Positions 8,547-17,449 of a stretch of 64,000 nt of DNA are shown here, one piece after another; position 1 is the stretch's first letter, and each line of letters starts with the position of its first letter. A model generated the notes under the pieces. It made no database searches. It saw only the letters and a program-made list of their open reading frames with translations, and was not told where the DNA came from. A program made the translations under genes and the position numbers. This stretch comes from Comamonas thiooxydans (GTDB lineage: Bacteria; Pseudomonadota; Gammaproteobacteria; Burkholderiales; Burkholderiaceae_C): contig NZ_BBVD01000011.1 in the NCBI RefSeq assembly GCF_000964545.1, forward strand, positions 62,001 to 126,000, read 5' to 3'.

Positions 8547-9353
8547 TCAGATGGCGGGGTAGTCGCCTGTACCCTCGGGCCAGGGGGTCAGCACCTCAAA
8601 TCCGGTCTCCGTCACCAGCACCATATGCTCCCACTGGGCGGAGAGCGACTTGTCATTGGTGATCACGGTCCAACCGTCCGCCAGTTCGCGCGTGGCGGCC
8701 TTGCCGGCGTTGAGCATGGGCTCGATGGTGAAGATCATGCCGGGCTGCAGCGTCAGGCCCTGACCGGGCGTGCCGTAGTGCAGCACCTGGGGCTCGTCGT
8801 GATAGACCTTGCCGATGCCATGGCCGCAGTACTCGCGCACGATGGAAAAGCGCTCGCGTTGGGCCACGGTCTGGATGACATGCCCCACATCGCCTAGCGT
8901 GGCCCCGGGCTTGACGGAGCGGATGCCGGCCACCAGCGCTTCATAGGTGGTGTTGACCAGGCGCTTGGCCAGATTGCTGGGCTGGCCCACGTAGTACATG
9001 CGGCTGGTGTCGCCGATCCAGCCTTCGGGCGTGGTTACTGCGACGTCGACATTGATGATGTCGCCGTCCTTGAGGACCTGCTTGGTATCTGGGATGCCGT
9101 GGCAGACCACATGGTTGACCGAGGTGCACACGGTTTTGGGAAAACCATAGTAGCCCACATTGGTGGGCGTGCATTTCAGCTCGTTGACGATGTAGTCGTG
9201 GCAGATCTTGTCCAGTTCCTCTGTGCTTACGCCGGGCTGCACATGAGGGGTGAGCATGGCCAGCACCTTGGCGGCCAGGCCGCCGGCCTTGCGCGAGAGG
9301 TAGATGTCGGTGGCGTCATGAATGGGTACGACTTTCTGTTTGTCGCGCTTCAT
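8547..9353 (-). CDS. map: Methionine aminopeptidase, type I
   Basis: 268 residues. It removes the initiator methionine from new proteins. The five metal ligands are present: D103 (INVDVAV), D115 (IGDTSR), H178 (CGHGIG), E211 (FTIEPM) and E253 (GFEVLT); H85 in CHGIP is also kept. The start ATG overlaps the stop of the upstream ParD-like gene (ATGA), which implies translational coupling. The usual housekeeping map lies beside rpsB in proteobacteria; no ribosomal gene is near here, so this may be a second copy. That needs the full genome. Confidence 0.95.
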   Translation of the reverse strand: MKRDKQKVVPIHDATDIYLSRKAGGLAAKVLAMLTPHVQPGVSTEELDKICHDYIVNELKCTPTNVGYYGFPKTVCTSVNHVVCHGIPDTKQVLKDGDIINVDVAVTTPEGWIGDTSRMYYVGQPSNLAKRLVNTTYEALVAGIRSVKPGATLGDVGHVIQTVAQRERFSIVREYCGHGIGKVYHDEPQVLHYGTPGQGLTLQPGMIFTIEPMLNAGKAATRELADGWTVITNDKSLSAQWEHMVLVTETGFEVLTPWPEGTGDYPAI

Positions 9354-9613
9354 TGCATGCCTCCTACCAGGCGCACCGGACGGGGGCGGCGCACGACTGT
9401 GTCGGCTTCATGAGCGCTGGCAGGCTGCAGCTCACGCTCGGCTTGCTGCAGCAGCAGGGCGCAGATGCCTTCGTAATTGAGCTGGGGGTGATGCTCGGCC
9501 AGCTGGCCTACACGCAGCCAGTGCTCGGCCTGGGCATTGATGGAGCGGCCGAGGGCCGCGCTGGAGACACGAATCTGGTCGTGCAACTGGTCTGAAATTT
9601 TGACGATTCCCAT
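9350..9613 (-). CDS. ParD-like antitoxin family protein
   Basis: 87 residues. The N-terminal half (VKISDQLHDQIRVSS, then RSINAQAEHWLRVG) has the ribbon-helix-helix look of ParD-like proteins: a beta strand, then two helices used for dimer formation and operator binding. The C-terminal tail is basic and probably flexible. There is no adjacent ParE/RelE-type toxin; the partner position is taken by map, with a 4-nt overlap. A palindrome overlapping the likely promoter suggests autoregulation. The DNA-binding role is inferred from family shape. Confidence 0.8.
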   Translation of the reverse strand: MGIVKISDQLHDQIRVSSAALGRSINAQAEHWLRVGQLAEHHPQLNYEGICALLLQQAERELQPASAHEADTVVRRPRPVRLVGGMQ

Positions 9614-9634
9614 GGCCGAGCATCATAAGGTCTG

Positions 9635-9649
9635 TATACGTTTCGTATA
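9635..9649 (-). promoter_or_regulatory. Palindromic operator candidate upstream of the ParD-like/map pair
   Basis: TATACG-TTT-CGTATA is a perfect inverted repeat with 6-nt arms, centred about 29 nt before the ATG at 9613. It overlaps a plausible -10 (TATACA on the minus strand, with TTGCGT about 18 nt upstream). Ribbon-helix-helix antitoxins usually bind such sites to repress their own operon. Inference. Confidence 0.5.
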
Positions 9650-9756
9650 TTGACAAACGCAAATTGCATGGTTGAAGCAGCGGTTTTGCCGCTGCTTGAC
9701 AAGCGCTGTTCGTCGAATGGGGTTTTAAGGCCACGTCGTACGACATGGCGCTCAAG

Positions 9757-9799
9757 AAGTTGATAGCGCGCCACGCTTGATTGGCATTGCTTGCAGCCA
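9757..9799 (+). repeat. Divergent copy of the short intergenic repeat
   Basis: It begins TTGATAGC, then a diverged head (9765-9776), a 9-nt spacer and a tail ending in GCAGCC (9786-9798). It keeps the layout of copies A and B but matches them poorly. It lies in the 386-base gap 9614-9999, which otherwise shows only promoter-like AT-rich sequence on both strands. Confidence 0.35.
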
Positions 9800-9999
9800 G
9801 GGTTATTCAGAAAATTGAAAGCTTTCAAGGCAGACCTTGCATTCGTGCAGCTCAAGTCTTATAAAAGATATATATCATCAGTATTTGCCTTGTCCATATT
9901 GAGTTTCCTGCTATAAAAATTGAAGAACAATCAATGCGTGCCAGATATCTTGAGATGTTCTGGCGTCCGGTCACAACAGACGCAGAGTCAGGGTCGTTC

Positions 10000-11379
10000 A
10001 TGGAAAACGCAGTCAATCAAGCAGAGCAGGGCGAGCAGCCCATCACCGAATCCCAGGAGCCGCAAGCTCGAAAGCCACAGCATCCACGCAATGGGCATGC
10101 GGCCCGCATCGTGGTCGTGGGCGGTGGTGTGGCGGGGCTGGAGGTGGCCACGGCCCTCGGCAAGCTCAAGAGTGAAAGCATTGACACGGTGACGCTGGTG
10201 GACAGCGACTCCGCCCATGTCTGGAAGCCCATGCTGCACACGATTGCAGCCGGCACTCGCGATCTGGCCCAGCAGCAGACCACTTATCTTGCTCAGGCCA
10301 CCGATGCCGACTTTGCCTACCAGCCCGGCGAGATGTGCGGTCTGGACCGTGAGGCACGCGAGATTCTGCTGGCCCCCATTTATGCACCCGATGGCCGCGA
10401 GCTGGTGGCGGGTCGGCGTCTTGCCTATGACAAGCTGGTGATTGCGGTGGGCAGCGGTGCCAACGACTTCGGCACGCCCGGCGTGCATGAGCATTGCTTC
10501 ATGATCGATTCGCGCCGCAAGGCCGATGCCTTCAACCAGGAAATTCGTTTGCGCATGGTGCGCTGCATGACCAGCGGCGAGCAACTGCAGGTGGCCATCG
10601 TGGGCGGCGGTGCCACCGGGGTAGAGCTGGCGGCGGAGCTGGTTCAGCTTGCAGAGAGTGCCACGGCCTACGGCGCCTTGGGCGAGGCCGCCAAGTTCCG
10701 CATCGTGCTGATCGAGGCCGGCTCGCGCCTGCTGCCCAGCTTTCCCGAGGAGATCTCCGAAGCCACGCGTGTGCGACTGCAGGCCCTGGGCGTTTCCGTG
10801 ATCGTCGGCGGCCGCGTCAGCCGTGCGACCGAGCAAGGTTTCGAGCTGGCCAATGGCGAGCTGATTCCTGCCAGCCTGCGTGTCTGGGCAGCGGGGGTAA
10901 AGGCCCCGGAATTCTTGATGCAGCTGGGTTTGCAGACCACGCGCAGCAATCAGCTACTGGTCAATGACGAGATGCAGACCAGCGACCCCGATATCTATGC
11001 CCTGGGCGACTGCGCCAGCTATACCCTGCCGGGCAAGCAGGAGGCTTTGCCTCCTACGGCCCAGGTTGCCCACCAGCAGGCCCGCTATCTGATCGAGACC
11101 CTGCCCCATGTGCTGGAGCGTCCCGGTGCCAAACCCGTAGGCTTTGCCTATCGTGACTTTGGAGCCCTGGTGTCGCTTGCGCATTACGACGCCTATGGCT
11201 CGCTGGGCAAGTTCGGCCTGTTCAACGGCGGCGTGATCCGCGGCCGCATGGCCATGCTCAGCCACATCATGCTGTACCGCTCGCACCAGGCGCGGCTTTA
11301 CGGCTTCTGGCGCGGCGGCCTGCTGTGGCTGATCGACCTGATGAACGCGCGGCTGCGGCCCTCCATCCGCCTGGACTGA
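10000..11379 (+). CDS. Type II NADH dehydrogenase (NDH-2)-like FAD oxidoreductase
   Basis: 459 residues from the ATG at 10000; an ATG 66 nt upstream (9934) is the alternative, and neither has a strong ribosome site. Two Rossmann folds are visible: VVVGGGVAGLEVA for FAD and VAIVGGGATGVELAAE for NAD(P)H, plus ALGDCA near the end of the FAD domain. The C-terminal part has an Arg-rich amphipathic or hydrophobic segment (RLYGFWRGGLLWLIDLMNARLR) of the kind that anchors NDH-2 to the membrane. Expected role: NADH to quinone electron transfer without proton pumping. The first 35 residues are Gln/Glu-rich and probably disordered. Confidence 0.87.
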   Translation: MENAVNQAEQGEQPITESQEPQARKPQHPRNGHAARIVVVGGGVAGLEVATALGKLKSESIDTVTLVDSDSAHVWKPMLHTIAAGTRDLAQQQTTYLAQATDADFAYQPGEMCGLDREAREILLAPIYAPDGRELVAGRRLAYDKLVIAVGSGANDFGTPGVHEHCFMIDSRRKADAFNQEIRLRMVRCMTSGEQLQVAIVGGGATGVELAAELVQLAESATAYGALGEAAKFRIVLIEAGSRLLPSFPEEISEATRVRLQALGVSVIVGGRVSRATEQGFELANGELIPASLRVWAAGVKAPEFLMQLGLQTTRSNQLLVNDEMQTSDPDIYALGDCASYTLPGKQEALPPTAQVAHQQARYLIETLPHVLERPGAKPVGFAYRDFGALVSLAHYDAYGSLGKFGLFNGGVIRGRMAMLSHIMLYRSHQARLYGFWRGGLLWLIDLMNARLRPSIRLD

Positions 11380-11380
11380 G

Positions 11381-13051
11381 TTACAAAAATCCTTCGATGG
11401 GCAGCCAGCTCAGCACCCGCACCATGAAGCGCTGCCACCAGCTGGTGCCGGGGTCGGCACTGAAGGTCTGGGCTTCATGGGGCGGCTGCGGACTCTGGCC
11501 TGTCCAGCTCAGCTTGCCCTGCGCGTCCAGTTGCACCTCGTAGGCCATGTACGGCAGATGCTGATCCAGCGAGGTGCTGACCTGCTGGCTCAAGGCCGGG
11601 TCTTTGATGACCAAGCCCATTTCGGTATTGAGCATGGCCGAGCGCGGATCGAAGTTGAAGGAGCCGACAAAGAGCTGCTTGCCGTCGACCGCGAAGGTCT
11701 TGGCATGCAGGCTGGCGCCCGAGCTGCCCGTTGTGGCGGAGCTGCCGCTCAGCGCTGCAGGTGACGGAGCTTCTCGCTTGGGAGTCTTTTCGGCAGGCTC
11801 GCTCTTCCGGGTCTTGTCCGGCTCGTTGGCTGCGGGCTGGTTGCGCAGATCGATCTGGCGGCGCATTTCGTAGAGCTCCACGCCCATCTTCAGCAGCGGT
11901 TTGCGGTATTTCTCGTAGCCGGCATGCACCACGGCCACATCGGTTGCCTCCAGGCTATTGGTCAGAATGCGCACCCGCACACCTTGCTGGCGCAGATGGC
12001 CAAAGGCGCCGACTCCGGCCTGGGTGGGCACGAAATAGGGCGACACCACTTCCAGCAACTGCTGTGGCTGGCCAATCACCGGCTGGAGCTGGGACAGCAG
12101 CAAGTCCTCGGGCGCGGCTTCGCGCAGGACCTTGGCCGGGTCGTCGCTGACCAGGGTGGTCTCGGCCCATTGCAGCGGCAGTTGACCTGCCAGCAAATCG
12201 GTGCTGAAGCGGCTGCGGCTGACGGCCTTCACATAGGCCTGTGATTCGGGGCGATTCACATCGGCGTGCAGGCTTGCATAGACCTTGTCCACGGCCTGCT
12301 GTGGCATGGCGGGCAGCAGGCTGGCTGCCGGGTAGGCGGAGGGGCTGTTCCAGTAACGGTCGAACTCCGCTGCCACCTCGCCCACCACCGAGCCTGTTGC
12401 CACCACATCGAGGTCGGCGAACAGCACGCCGTCGGAGGCGGCAAAGTACTCGTCGCCGATATTGCGCCCGCCCACGATGGTGGCGGAGGAGTCGGCCGTG
12501 TAGCTCTTGTTGTGCATGCGCCGCTGGGTGCGTGCGAAGTCCGTCACATAGCCAATCGCCTTGGGCGTGCGCAGGGCGAAGGGGTTGAATAGCCGCACCT
12601 CGATTAGAGGGTGCTGGTCCAGGGCGGCCAGTGTGGCGTCCATGCCGCCGGTGCCGCCATCGTCCAAGAGCAGGCGCACGCGCACGCCGCGGTCTGCCGC
12701 AAGCAGCAACTCATCGAGCAGCAAATGGCCGGTGGTGTCGTTGCGCCAGATGTAGTACTGCACATCGAGCGTGCGCTGCGCGGCTCGGGCCAGCAGCGCT
12801 CGGGCGGCATAGGCGTCATGGGCATCGGCCAGCATATGGATGCCGCTCTGCCCAGGATGTGCCTGCTGCAGCGGCGCCAGCGCCTGGCCGAGCCGGGTTT
12901 GCAGGGCCTGCTCGGCGCTTAGGGCCTCGCTGGCCATGCGATCCGGCAGGGGAGGCAGGCCGCAGCCTGTGAGCAGCCCCGCGATCAGAAGGGCGGCCGC
13001 CGTACCGCGCCACAGGGGAAGTTCGGGTCTCGAGGCCTGTGTGTTTTGCAT
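11381..13051 (-). CDS. Phospholipase D-like lipoprotein (cardiolipin synthase-like)
   Basis: 556 residues with an N-terminal signal and lipobox (LLTGC), so a lipid-anchored periplasmic protein. Two HKD motifs are intact: HNKSYTADSSATIVGGRN in the first half and HAKTFAVDGKQLFVGSFN in the second, separated by a Lys/Pro/Ser-rich insert (around residues 410-440) that looks disordered. The family includes ClsC-type cardiolipin synthases and periplasmic phosphodiesterases. The stop is 1 nt from the ndh stop (convergent). The PhoD-like gene ends 22 nt upstream, so the two are probably cotranscribed. Confidence 0.87.
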   Translation of the reverse strand: MQNTQASRPELPLWRGTAAALLIAGLLTGCGLPPLPDRMASEALSAEQALQTRLGQALAPLQQAHPGQSGIHMLADAHDAYAARALLARAAQRTLDVQYYIWRNDTTGHLLLDELLLAADRGVRVRLLLDDGGTGGMDATLAALDQHPLIEVRLFNPFALRTPKAIGYVTDFARTQRRMHNKSYTADSSATIVGGRNIGDEYFAASDGVLFADLDVVATGSVVGEVAAEFDRYWNSPSAYPAASLLPAMPQQAVDKVYASLHADVNRPESQAYVKAVSRSRFSTDLLAGQLPLQWAETTLVSDDPAKVLREAAPEDLLLSQLQPVIGQPQQLLEVVSPYFVPTQAGVGAFGHLRQQGVRVRILTNSLEATDVAVVHAGYEKYRKPLLKMGVELYEMRRQIDLRNQPAANEPDKTRKSEPAEKTPKREAPSPAALSGSSATTGSSGASLHAKTFAVDGKQLFVGSFNFDPRSAMLNTEMGLVIKDPALSQQVSTSLDQHLPYMAYEVQLDAQGKLSWTGQSPQPPHEAQTFSADPGTSWWQRFMVRVLSWLPIEGFL

Positions 13052-13073
13052 GACCCGAGTATGCCGCAGCGCA

Positions 13074-14681
13074 TCAGGCGATCTTCACAGGGCCGGGGCG
13101 GCGATCTTCCACCACAAAGCGTGCCAGCGTATAGAGACTGCTGTCGGCCTGGAGCGGGTTGCTCACGGCGCGTAGCTCCGTGGTCATGGACTGCGGCGCG
13201 ATATCCACGAGGCTGTAGCCACGCTCCTCGCAGCGTGCGAAAAGCACCTGAGGGTTGTGGGCCACGATGGCATCGACCCTGGCTTGTGTGGTGCCGCTGT
13301 GCGAGCTGATGGAGGTGCCGCAAAATTCGCTGGCAATCACCGGGTTGGCCCTGTCCGGGGTCTGATCGGCCTGGGCCGCAATGGCGCAGACATAGTTCTG
13401 GTGAATGTCTCCGCCGAGCAGCACGCTGTTGCGCGGCTGGCTCTCGGCAATCTGGCGCACCAGGCGCTGGCGTGCCTGGGGGTAGCCGTCCCAGCTGTCG
13501 GTCGACTGCCTGCCATTGGGATGCCTGCGGGCCGCGAACAAGGTGGTCTGCACCACGGTGCTCCAGCGGGTGGCCTCGGCCCTCTGGCGAGCATCATCCT
13601 GCAACTGCCGGGCCAGCCAGCGCTCCTGGTCCCAGCCCAGAAAACTGCGTGCCGGATCTTGCAGGGCAGGGCATTCGGCAGGGTCCACGGTGCCGGTGCT
13701 GGCCTTTCCCTCGGGGCGGCAGGCCTGCAGATCGCGGTACTGGCGGCCGTCCAGCAGATGCAGCCTGGCGAGCTTGCCCCACTGCAGGCTGCGGTACAGC
13801 GCCAGTCCCTGAGAGTTGCGCTGCAATGCGCTGTTACGCAGCGGCATGTTTTCGTAGAAAGCCTGCCAGGCCGCCATGCGCCTAGCTAAAAAGTGAGCGC
13901 TGTCCCCGCGCCCGTACTGGGCTACATAGTCGTTTTCAACCTCGTGATCGTCCCAGATGACGGACCAGTTGCACACGGCATGGGCGGCCTGCAGATGGGC
14001 ATCGCTTTTGTGCAGCGCATAGCGGTCGCGGTAGTCCTGCAAGGTCTGGGCGGTACGCAGCGGCTGCGGACGCGCCAGTCCATCAGGCTTCGCCGGTTGC
14101 GCATATTCATAGATGTAGTCGCCGAGAAACAGCACCAGATCGGGCGAGGCCTGCGCGGCATCGGCCCAGGCACTGTAGAAGCCATGTTCCCAGCGCTGGC
14201 AGGAGGCCACGGCCAGACGCAGCTTGCGTACATCTGCCCCGGGCACCGGGGCGGTACGGCAGCGTGCGGTGGTGCTGAAGGCGTCGCCACAGCGGAAGCG
14301 GTAGAAATACCAGCGGTCCGGACTCAGGCCGTTGACCTGCACATGGACGGCATGGCCCCATTCGGCCCTGGCCTGAGTCTGCCCATGAGCCACGGGCTGG
14401 CGGAACTGGGCATCGTGCGCCACCTCCCAATGCACGGTCCGTGCTGCCAGGTCGGGCGCGACCGCCGTACCAAGATAGGCCAGAGGCGCTGTGAGCCGTG
14501 TCCAGATCAGGATGTTGTCGGGTTCCGGGTCGCCGCTGGCCACTCCCAGGGTGAACGGGTTGTGGGCCAGTGATTCCGTGGCGCGGGCCCAGGCGGGCAG
14601 GGCACCCACGGCCGTGGCAAGGCTGGAGGCAATCAGAAAGCGCCGGCGATCCGGCGCGGGCGTGTGGGCAGGAGAAAACAT
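13074..14681 (-). CDS. PhoD-like alkaline phosphatase/phosphodiesterase, Tat-exported
   Basis: 535 residues from the ATG at 14681. The N-terminus has DRRRFLIASSLATAVG, a twin-arginine signal, ending near ARA. The body carries PhoD-family motifs: FTLGVASGDPEPDNILIWTRL at the start of the mature protein, FLGDYIYEY and WDDHEVENDY for metal binding, and GGDIHQNYV near the end. PhoD enzymes release phosphate from mono- and diesters, usually under phosphate limitation. No clear Pho box was identified upstream. It pairs with the phospholipase D-like gene downstream. A start 22 codons earlier is possible but would displace the Tat signal. Confidence 0.9.
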   Translation of the reverse strand: MFSPAHTPAPDRRRFLIASSLATAVGALPAWARATESLAHNPFTLGVASGDPEPDNILIWTRLTAPLAYLGTAVAPDLAARTVHWEVAHDAQFRQPVAHGQTQARAEWGHAVHVQVNGLSPDRWYFYRFRCGDAFSTTARCRTAPVPGADVRKLRLAVASCQRWEHGFYSAWADAAQASPDLVLFLGDYIYEYAQPAKPDGLARPQPLRTAQTLQDYRDRYALHKSDAHLQAAHAVCNWSVIWDDHEVENDYVAQYGRGDSAHFLARRMAAWQAFYENMPLRNSALQRNSQGLALYRSLQWGKLARLHLLDGRQYRDLQACRPEGKASTGTVDPAECPALQDPARSFLGWDQERWLARQLQDDARQRAEATRWSTVVQTTLFAARRHPNGRQSTDSWDGYPQARQRLVRQIAESQPRNSVLLGGDIHQNYVCAIAAQADQTPDRANPVIASEFCGTSISSHSGTTQARVDAIVAHNPQVLFARCEERGYSLVDIAPQSMTTELRAVSNPLQADSSLYTLARFVVEDRRPGPVKIA

Positions 14682-14767
14682 GGCGATGCTGCGGTGTCGG
14701 GGTTTTGTAGCCAGTGGCTGGAAGTATCTCCCCGAGCCCACAGGCATCGCCGCGATTTACCGCAGCT

Positions 14768-15745
14768 TTACGCGTTGACCAGCACCAGCTTGCCCTGTAC
14801 CTGGCGCGAGCCCATGCGCTCATAGGCCGCGAACAGCTCGCTCATGGGCATGGTGCGGTCGATTACGGGCTTGATCCTGCCTTGCGCCCACCACTGTGCC
14901 AGCTCCTGCATCATGGCGGCATTGTTCTGCGGCTCGCGCTTGGCGAAGTCGCCCCAGAACACGCCGACCAGGGAAGCGCCCTTGAGCAGAGGCAGGTTCA
15001 GCGGTAGCGAGGGGATGGGGCCGGAGGCAAATCCGATGATCAGATAGCGGCCGCGCCAGGCAATGGAGCGGAAGGCAGGTTCGGCAAAATCGCCGCCTAC
15101 GGGATCGTAGATCACGTCGGGTCCCTTGCCGTCTGTCGCTGCCTTGATGGCTTCACGCAGATCGCCCTGGCTGTAGTTGATGGTGAGGTCGGCGCCCTGG
15201 GCCTTGCACAGCGCACATTTCTCGTCGGTGGAGGCAGCGGCAATCACCCGGGCACCGGCCGCCTTGGCAATCTGTATGGCTGCCGTGCCCACGCCGCCCG
15301 CCGCGCCCAGCACGAGTACGGTCTCGCCGGCCTTGAGCTGACCGCGATCGATCAGCGCATGGTGGGAGGTGGCATAGGTCATGATGAAGGCGGCGGCATC
15401 GACAAAGGGGAAGTCGGCCGGCAGCGGCATGCACATGGCAGCGGGTGCCAGCGTATGCGTGGCGAACCCGCCCGTGCCCGAAAGACAGGCCACATGCTGG
15501 CCTGGCTTGAGATGTTTGACCCCTTCGCCCACGGCCTGCACTACGCCGGCATATTCCGAGCCCGGCACAAAGGGCAGGGGCGGCTTGATCTGGTATTTGT
15601 TCTGCACGATCAGCAGATCGGGAAAGTTCAGGCTGGCGGCCTTGACTTCCAGCAGCACCTGGCCGGGGCCGGGCTGTGGCGTGGGCTGCTCGGTCCATTT
15701 CAGGGTCTCGACGCCGGTGGGGGTGGTGCAAAGCCATGCGTGCAT
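14768..15745 (-). CDS. NADPH:quinone oxidoreductase-like zinc-independent MDR protein
   Basis: 325 residues with AGGAGA upstream of the ATG. It belongs to the medium-chain dehydrogenase/reductase superfamily, quinone oxidoreductase branch: SLNFPDLLIVQNKYQ near the N-terminus, no structural zinc cysteine cluster, and the nucleotide-binding VLGAAGGVGTAAIQIAK in the middle. GFASGPIPSLPLNLPLLKG is typical of this branch. It probably reduces quinones or enoyl compounds with NADPH. It is divergent from surE and stands alone. Confidence 0.9.
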   Translation of the reverse strand: MHAWLCTTPTGVETLKWTEQPTPQPGPGQVLLEVKAASLNFPDLLIVQNKYQIKPPLPFVPGSEYAGVVQAVGEGVKHLKPGQHVACLSGTGGFATHTLAPAAMCMPLPADFPFVDAAAFIMTYATSHHALIDRGQLKAGETVLVLGAAGGVGTAAIQIAKAAGARVIAAASTDEKCALCKAQGADLTINYSQGDLREAIKAATDGKGPDVIYDPVGGDFAEPAFRSIAWRGRYLIIGFASGPIPSLPLNLPLLKGASLVGVFWGDFAKREPQNNAAMMQELAQWWAQGRIKPVIDRTMPMSELFAAYERMGSRQVQGKLVLVNA

Positions 15746-15868
15746 ATCTTGTCTCCTGATCTTCTTGAGGTGAGATTGGGGGGAATCGGCTCGCAGATGA
15801 TAGAAGTGTGGTGCGAATGCCGCGTGTCTCTGTCGTGACCTTGGAGCCGCCTACAATCCGCCTCATCC

Positions 15869-16654
15869 ATGAAGATTCTTATTTGCAATGACGACGGCTT
15901 CCAGGCCCCAGGCATCGTGGCCCTGCACGATGCGCTGCGCACCGTGGCAGACGTCGAAGTGGTGGCGCCCGAGCACAACAACAGCGCCAAGTCCAATGCC
16001 TTGACGCTGAATGCACCGCTGTATGTGCATCAGGCCTATAACGGCTTTCGCTATGTGAACGGCACGCCAGCAGACTGCGTGCATATCGCGTTGACCGGCC
16101 TGCTTGGCTACCGGCCCGATCTGGTGGTCTCGGGCATCAACAACGGCGCCAATATGGGCGACGACACGATTTACTCGGGCACCGTGGGCGCGGCCATGGA
16201 AGGCTATCTGTTCGGCATTCCCTCGATTGCCTTCTCGCAGGTGGACAAGGGCTGGGCCGAGCTGGAAGCGGCAGCTGCCACCGCCCGTCAGATGGTTCAA
16301 CAGATGCAGGCCCAGCAACTGATCGGTACTGCTCCCTGGCTGCTGAACGTGAATATTCCCAATATGCCGCTGCATGCACTCAAAAGCGTCAAGCTGTGTC
16401 GCCTGGGGCGCCGTCATGCGGCCGAGCAGGCCATTCAGCAGCAAAGCCCGCGTGGCGAGACTATGTACTGGATCGGCAGTGCCGGCGCAGCAAAGGACGA
16501 CTCCGAAGGCACGGACTTCCATGCCACGGCCCACGGCCATGTCTCCATGACTCCGCTCAAGGTCGATTTGACCGATCATGAAAACCTCGGCTATTGGGCG
16601 CAGACGGCCAGCAAGCTGGCAGGTCCATCCAACACATCGGCGGCCGCATCGTGA
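15869..16654 (+). CDS. surE: 5'/3'-nucleotidase SurE
   Basis: 261 residues. Survival protein SurE dephosphorylates nucleoside monophosphates. The metal-binding NDDGF (D8, D9), NNSAKSNALT and SGINNGANMGDDTIYSGTVGAA are present. First gene of the surE-pcm-nlpD-rluD group; its stop overlaps the pcm GTG by 4 nt. Confidence 0.97.
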   Translation: MKILICNDDGFQAPGIVALHDALRTVADVEVVAPEHNNSAKSNALTLNAPLYVHQAYNGFRYVNGTPADCVHIALTGLLGYRPDLVVSGINNGANMGDDTIYSGTVGAAMEGYLFGIPSIAFSQVDKGWAELEAAAATARQMVQQMQAQQLIGTAPWLLNVNIPNMPLHALKSVKLCRLGRRHAAEQAIQQQSPRGETMYWIGSAGAAKDDSEGTDFHATAHGHVSMTPLKVDLTDHENLGYWAQTASKLAGPSNTSAAAS

Positions 16655-17436
16655 GCGAGCGTCGTCCGCCTCAGGTCCCGGGCTGGATTGCACGCTCGGT
16701 GCAGACGGGCACCGGCGCGGCACGGCCGCCTGTTGCTCCCAAGCCCATCAATCCCTTGCGTGTGGCCGCCTCGCCGGTGGGCGTGGGGCTGGACTCATCC
16801 ACGGTGCGTGCCCGCATGGCCCAGCGCATCGGTGCGGCCGGGGTCAGCAACCCTGCCGTGCTGCAGGCCATGGCCACGGTGGAGCGTCACCGCTTTGTCG
16901 ACAGCGCTCTGGTCAACCAGGCCTACGAAGACACCAGTCTGCCTATCGGCATGGGCCAGACCATCTCCAAGCCCAGCATCGTGGCCCGCATGATCGAGCT
17001 GCTGCTCGACTCCGATGCGGCCCGCAACGGGCAAGGGCGCGTGCTGGAGATCGGTACGGGCTGCGGCTATCAGGCTGCAGTGCTGTCCATGCTCACCAAG
17101 GAGGTCTATTCGATAGAGCGGCTGCGCGGCCTGCATGAGAAAGCACGCAGCCATCTGCGCCCCATGCGCCTGTCGAATGTGCATCTGATTCTCGGAGATG
17201 GCATGGTAGGTTTTGCCAGTGGCGCGCCCTATGCGGGCATCATCTCCGCTGCTGGCGGTGACGTGGTGCCGCAAGAGTGGTGCGATCAGTTGGCGGTGGG
17301 CGGGCGTCTGGTGGCTCCGGTCGTGGTGGGCGCGGGTAAGCAGGCACTGCTGGTGATTGACAAGAGTTCACACGGTTTTACGCAGACAGTTTTGGAAGCA
17401 GTCAACTTTGTCCCTCTAAAATCGGGGATCGCCTAG
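16651..17436 (+). CDS. pcm: Protein-L-isoaspartate O-methyltransferase
   Basis: 261 residues from a GTG overlapping the surE stop. It repairs isoaspartyl residues in damaged proteins using S-adenosylmethionine. SAM motif I is VLEIGTGCGYQAAVL, and TISKPSIVARM and VYSIERLRGL follow family positions. About 50 N-terminal residues rich in Pro/Ala precede the fold, longer than the roughly 208-residue E. coli enzyme, a common betaproteobacterial feature. Confidence 0.95.
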   Translation: MSERRPPQVPGWIARSVQTGTGAARPPVAPKPINPLRVAASPVGVGLDSSTVRARMAQRIGAAGVSNPAVLQAMATVERHRFVDSALVNQAYEDTSLPIGMGQTISKPSIVARMIELLLDSDAARNGQGRVLEIGTGCGYQAAVLSMLTKEVYSIERLRGLHEKARSHLRPMRLSNVHLILGDGMVGFASGAPYAGIISAAGGDVVPQEWCDQLAVGGRLVAPVVVGAGKQALLVIDKSSHGFTQTVLEAVNFVPLKSGIA

Positions 17437-17449
17437 AAGGGAATAGCTT

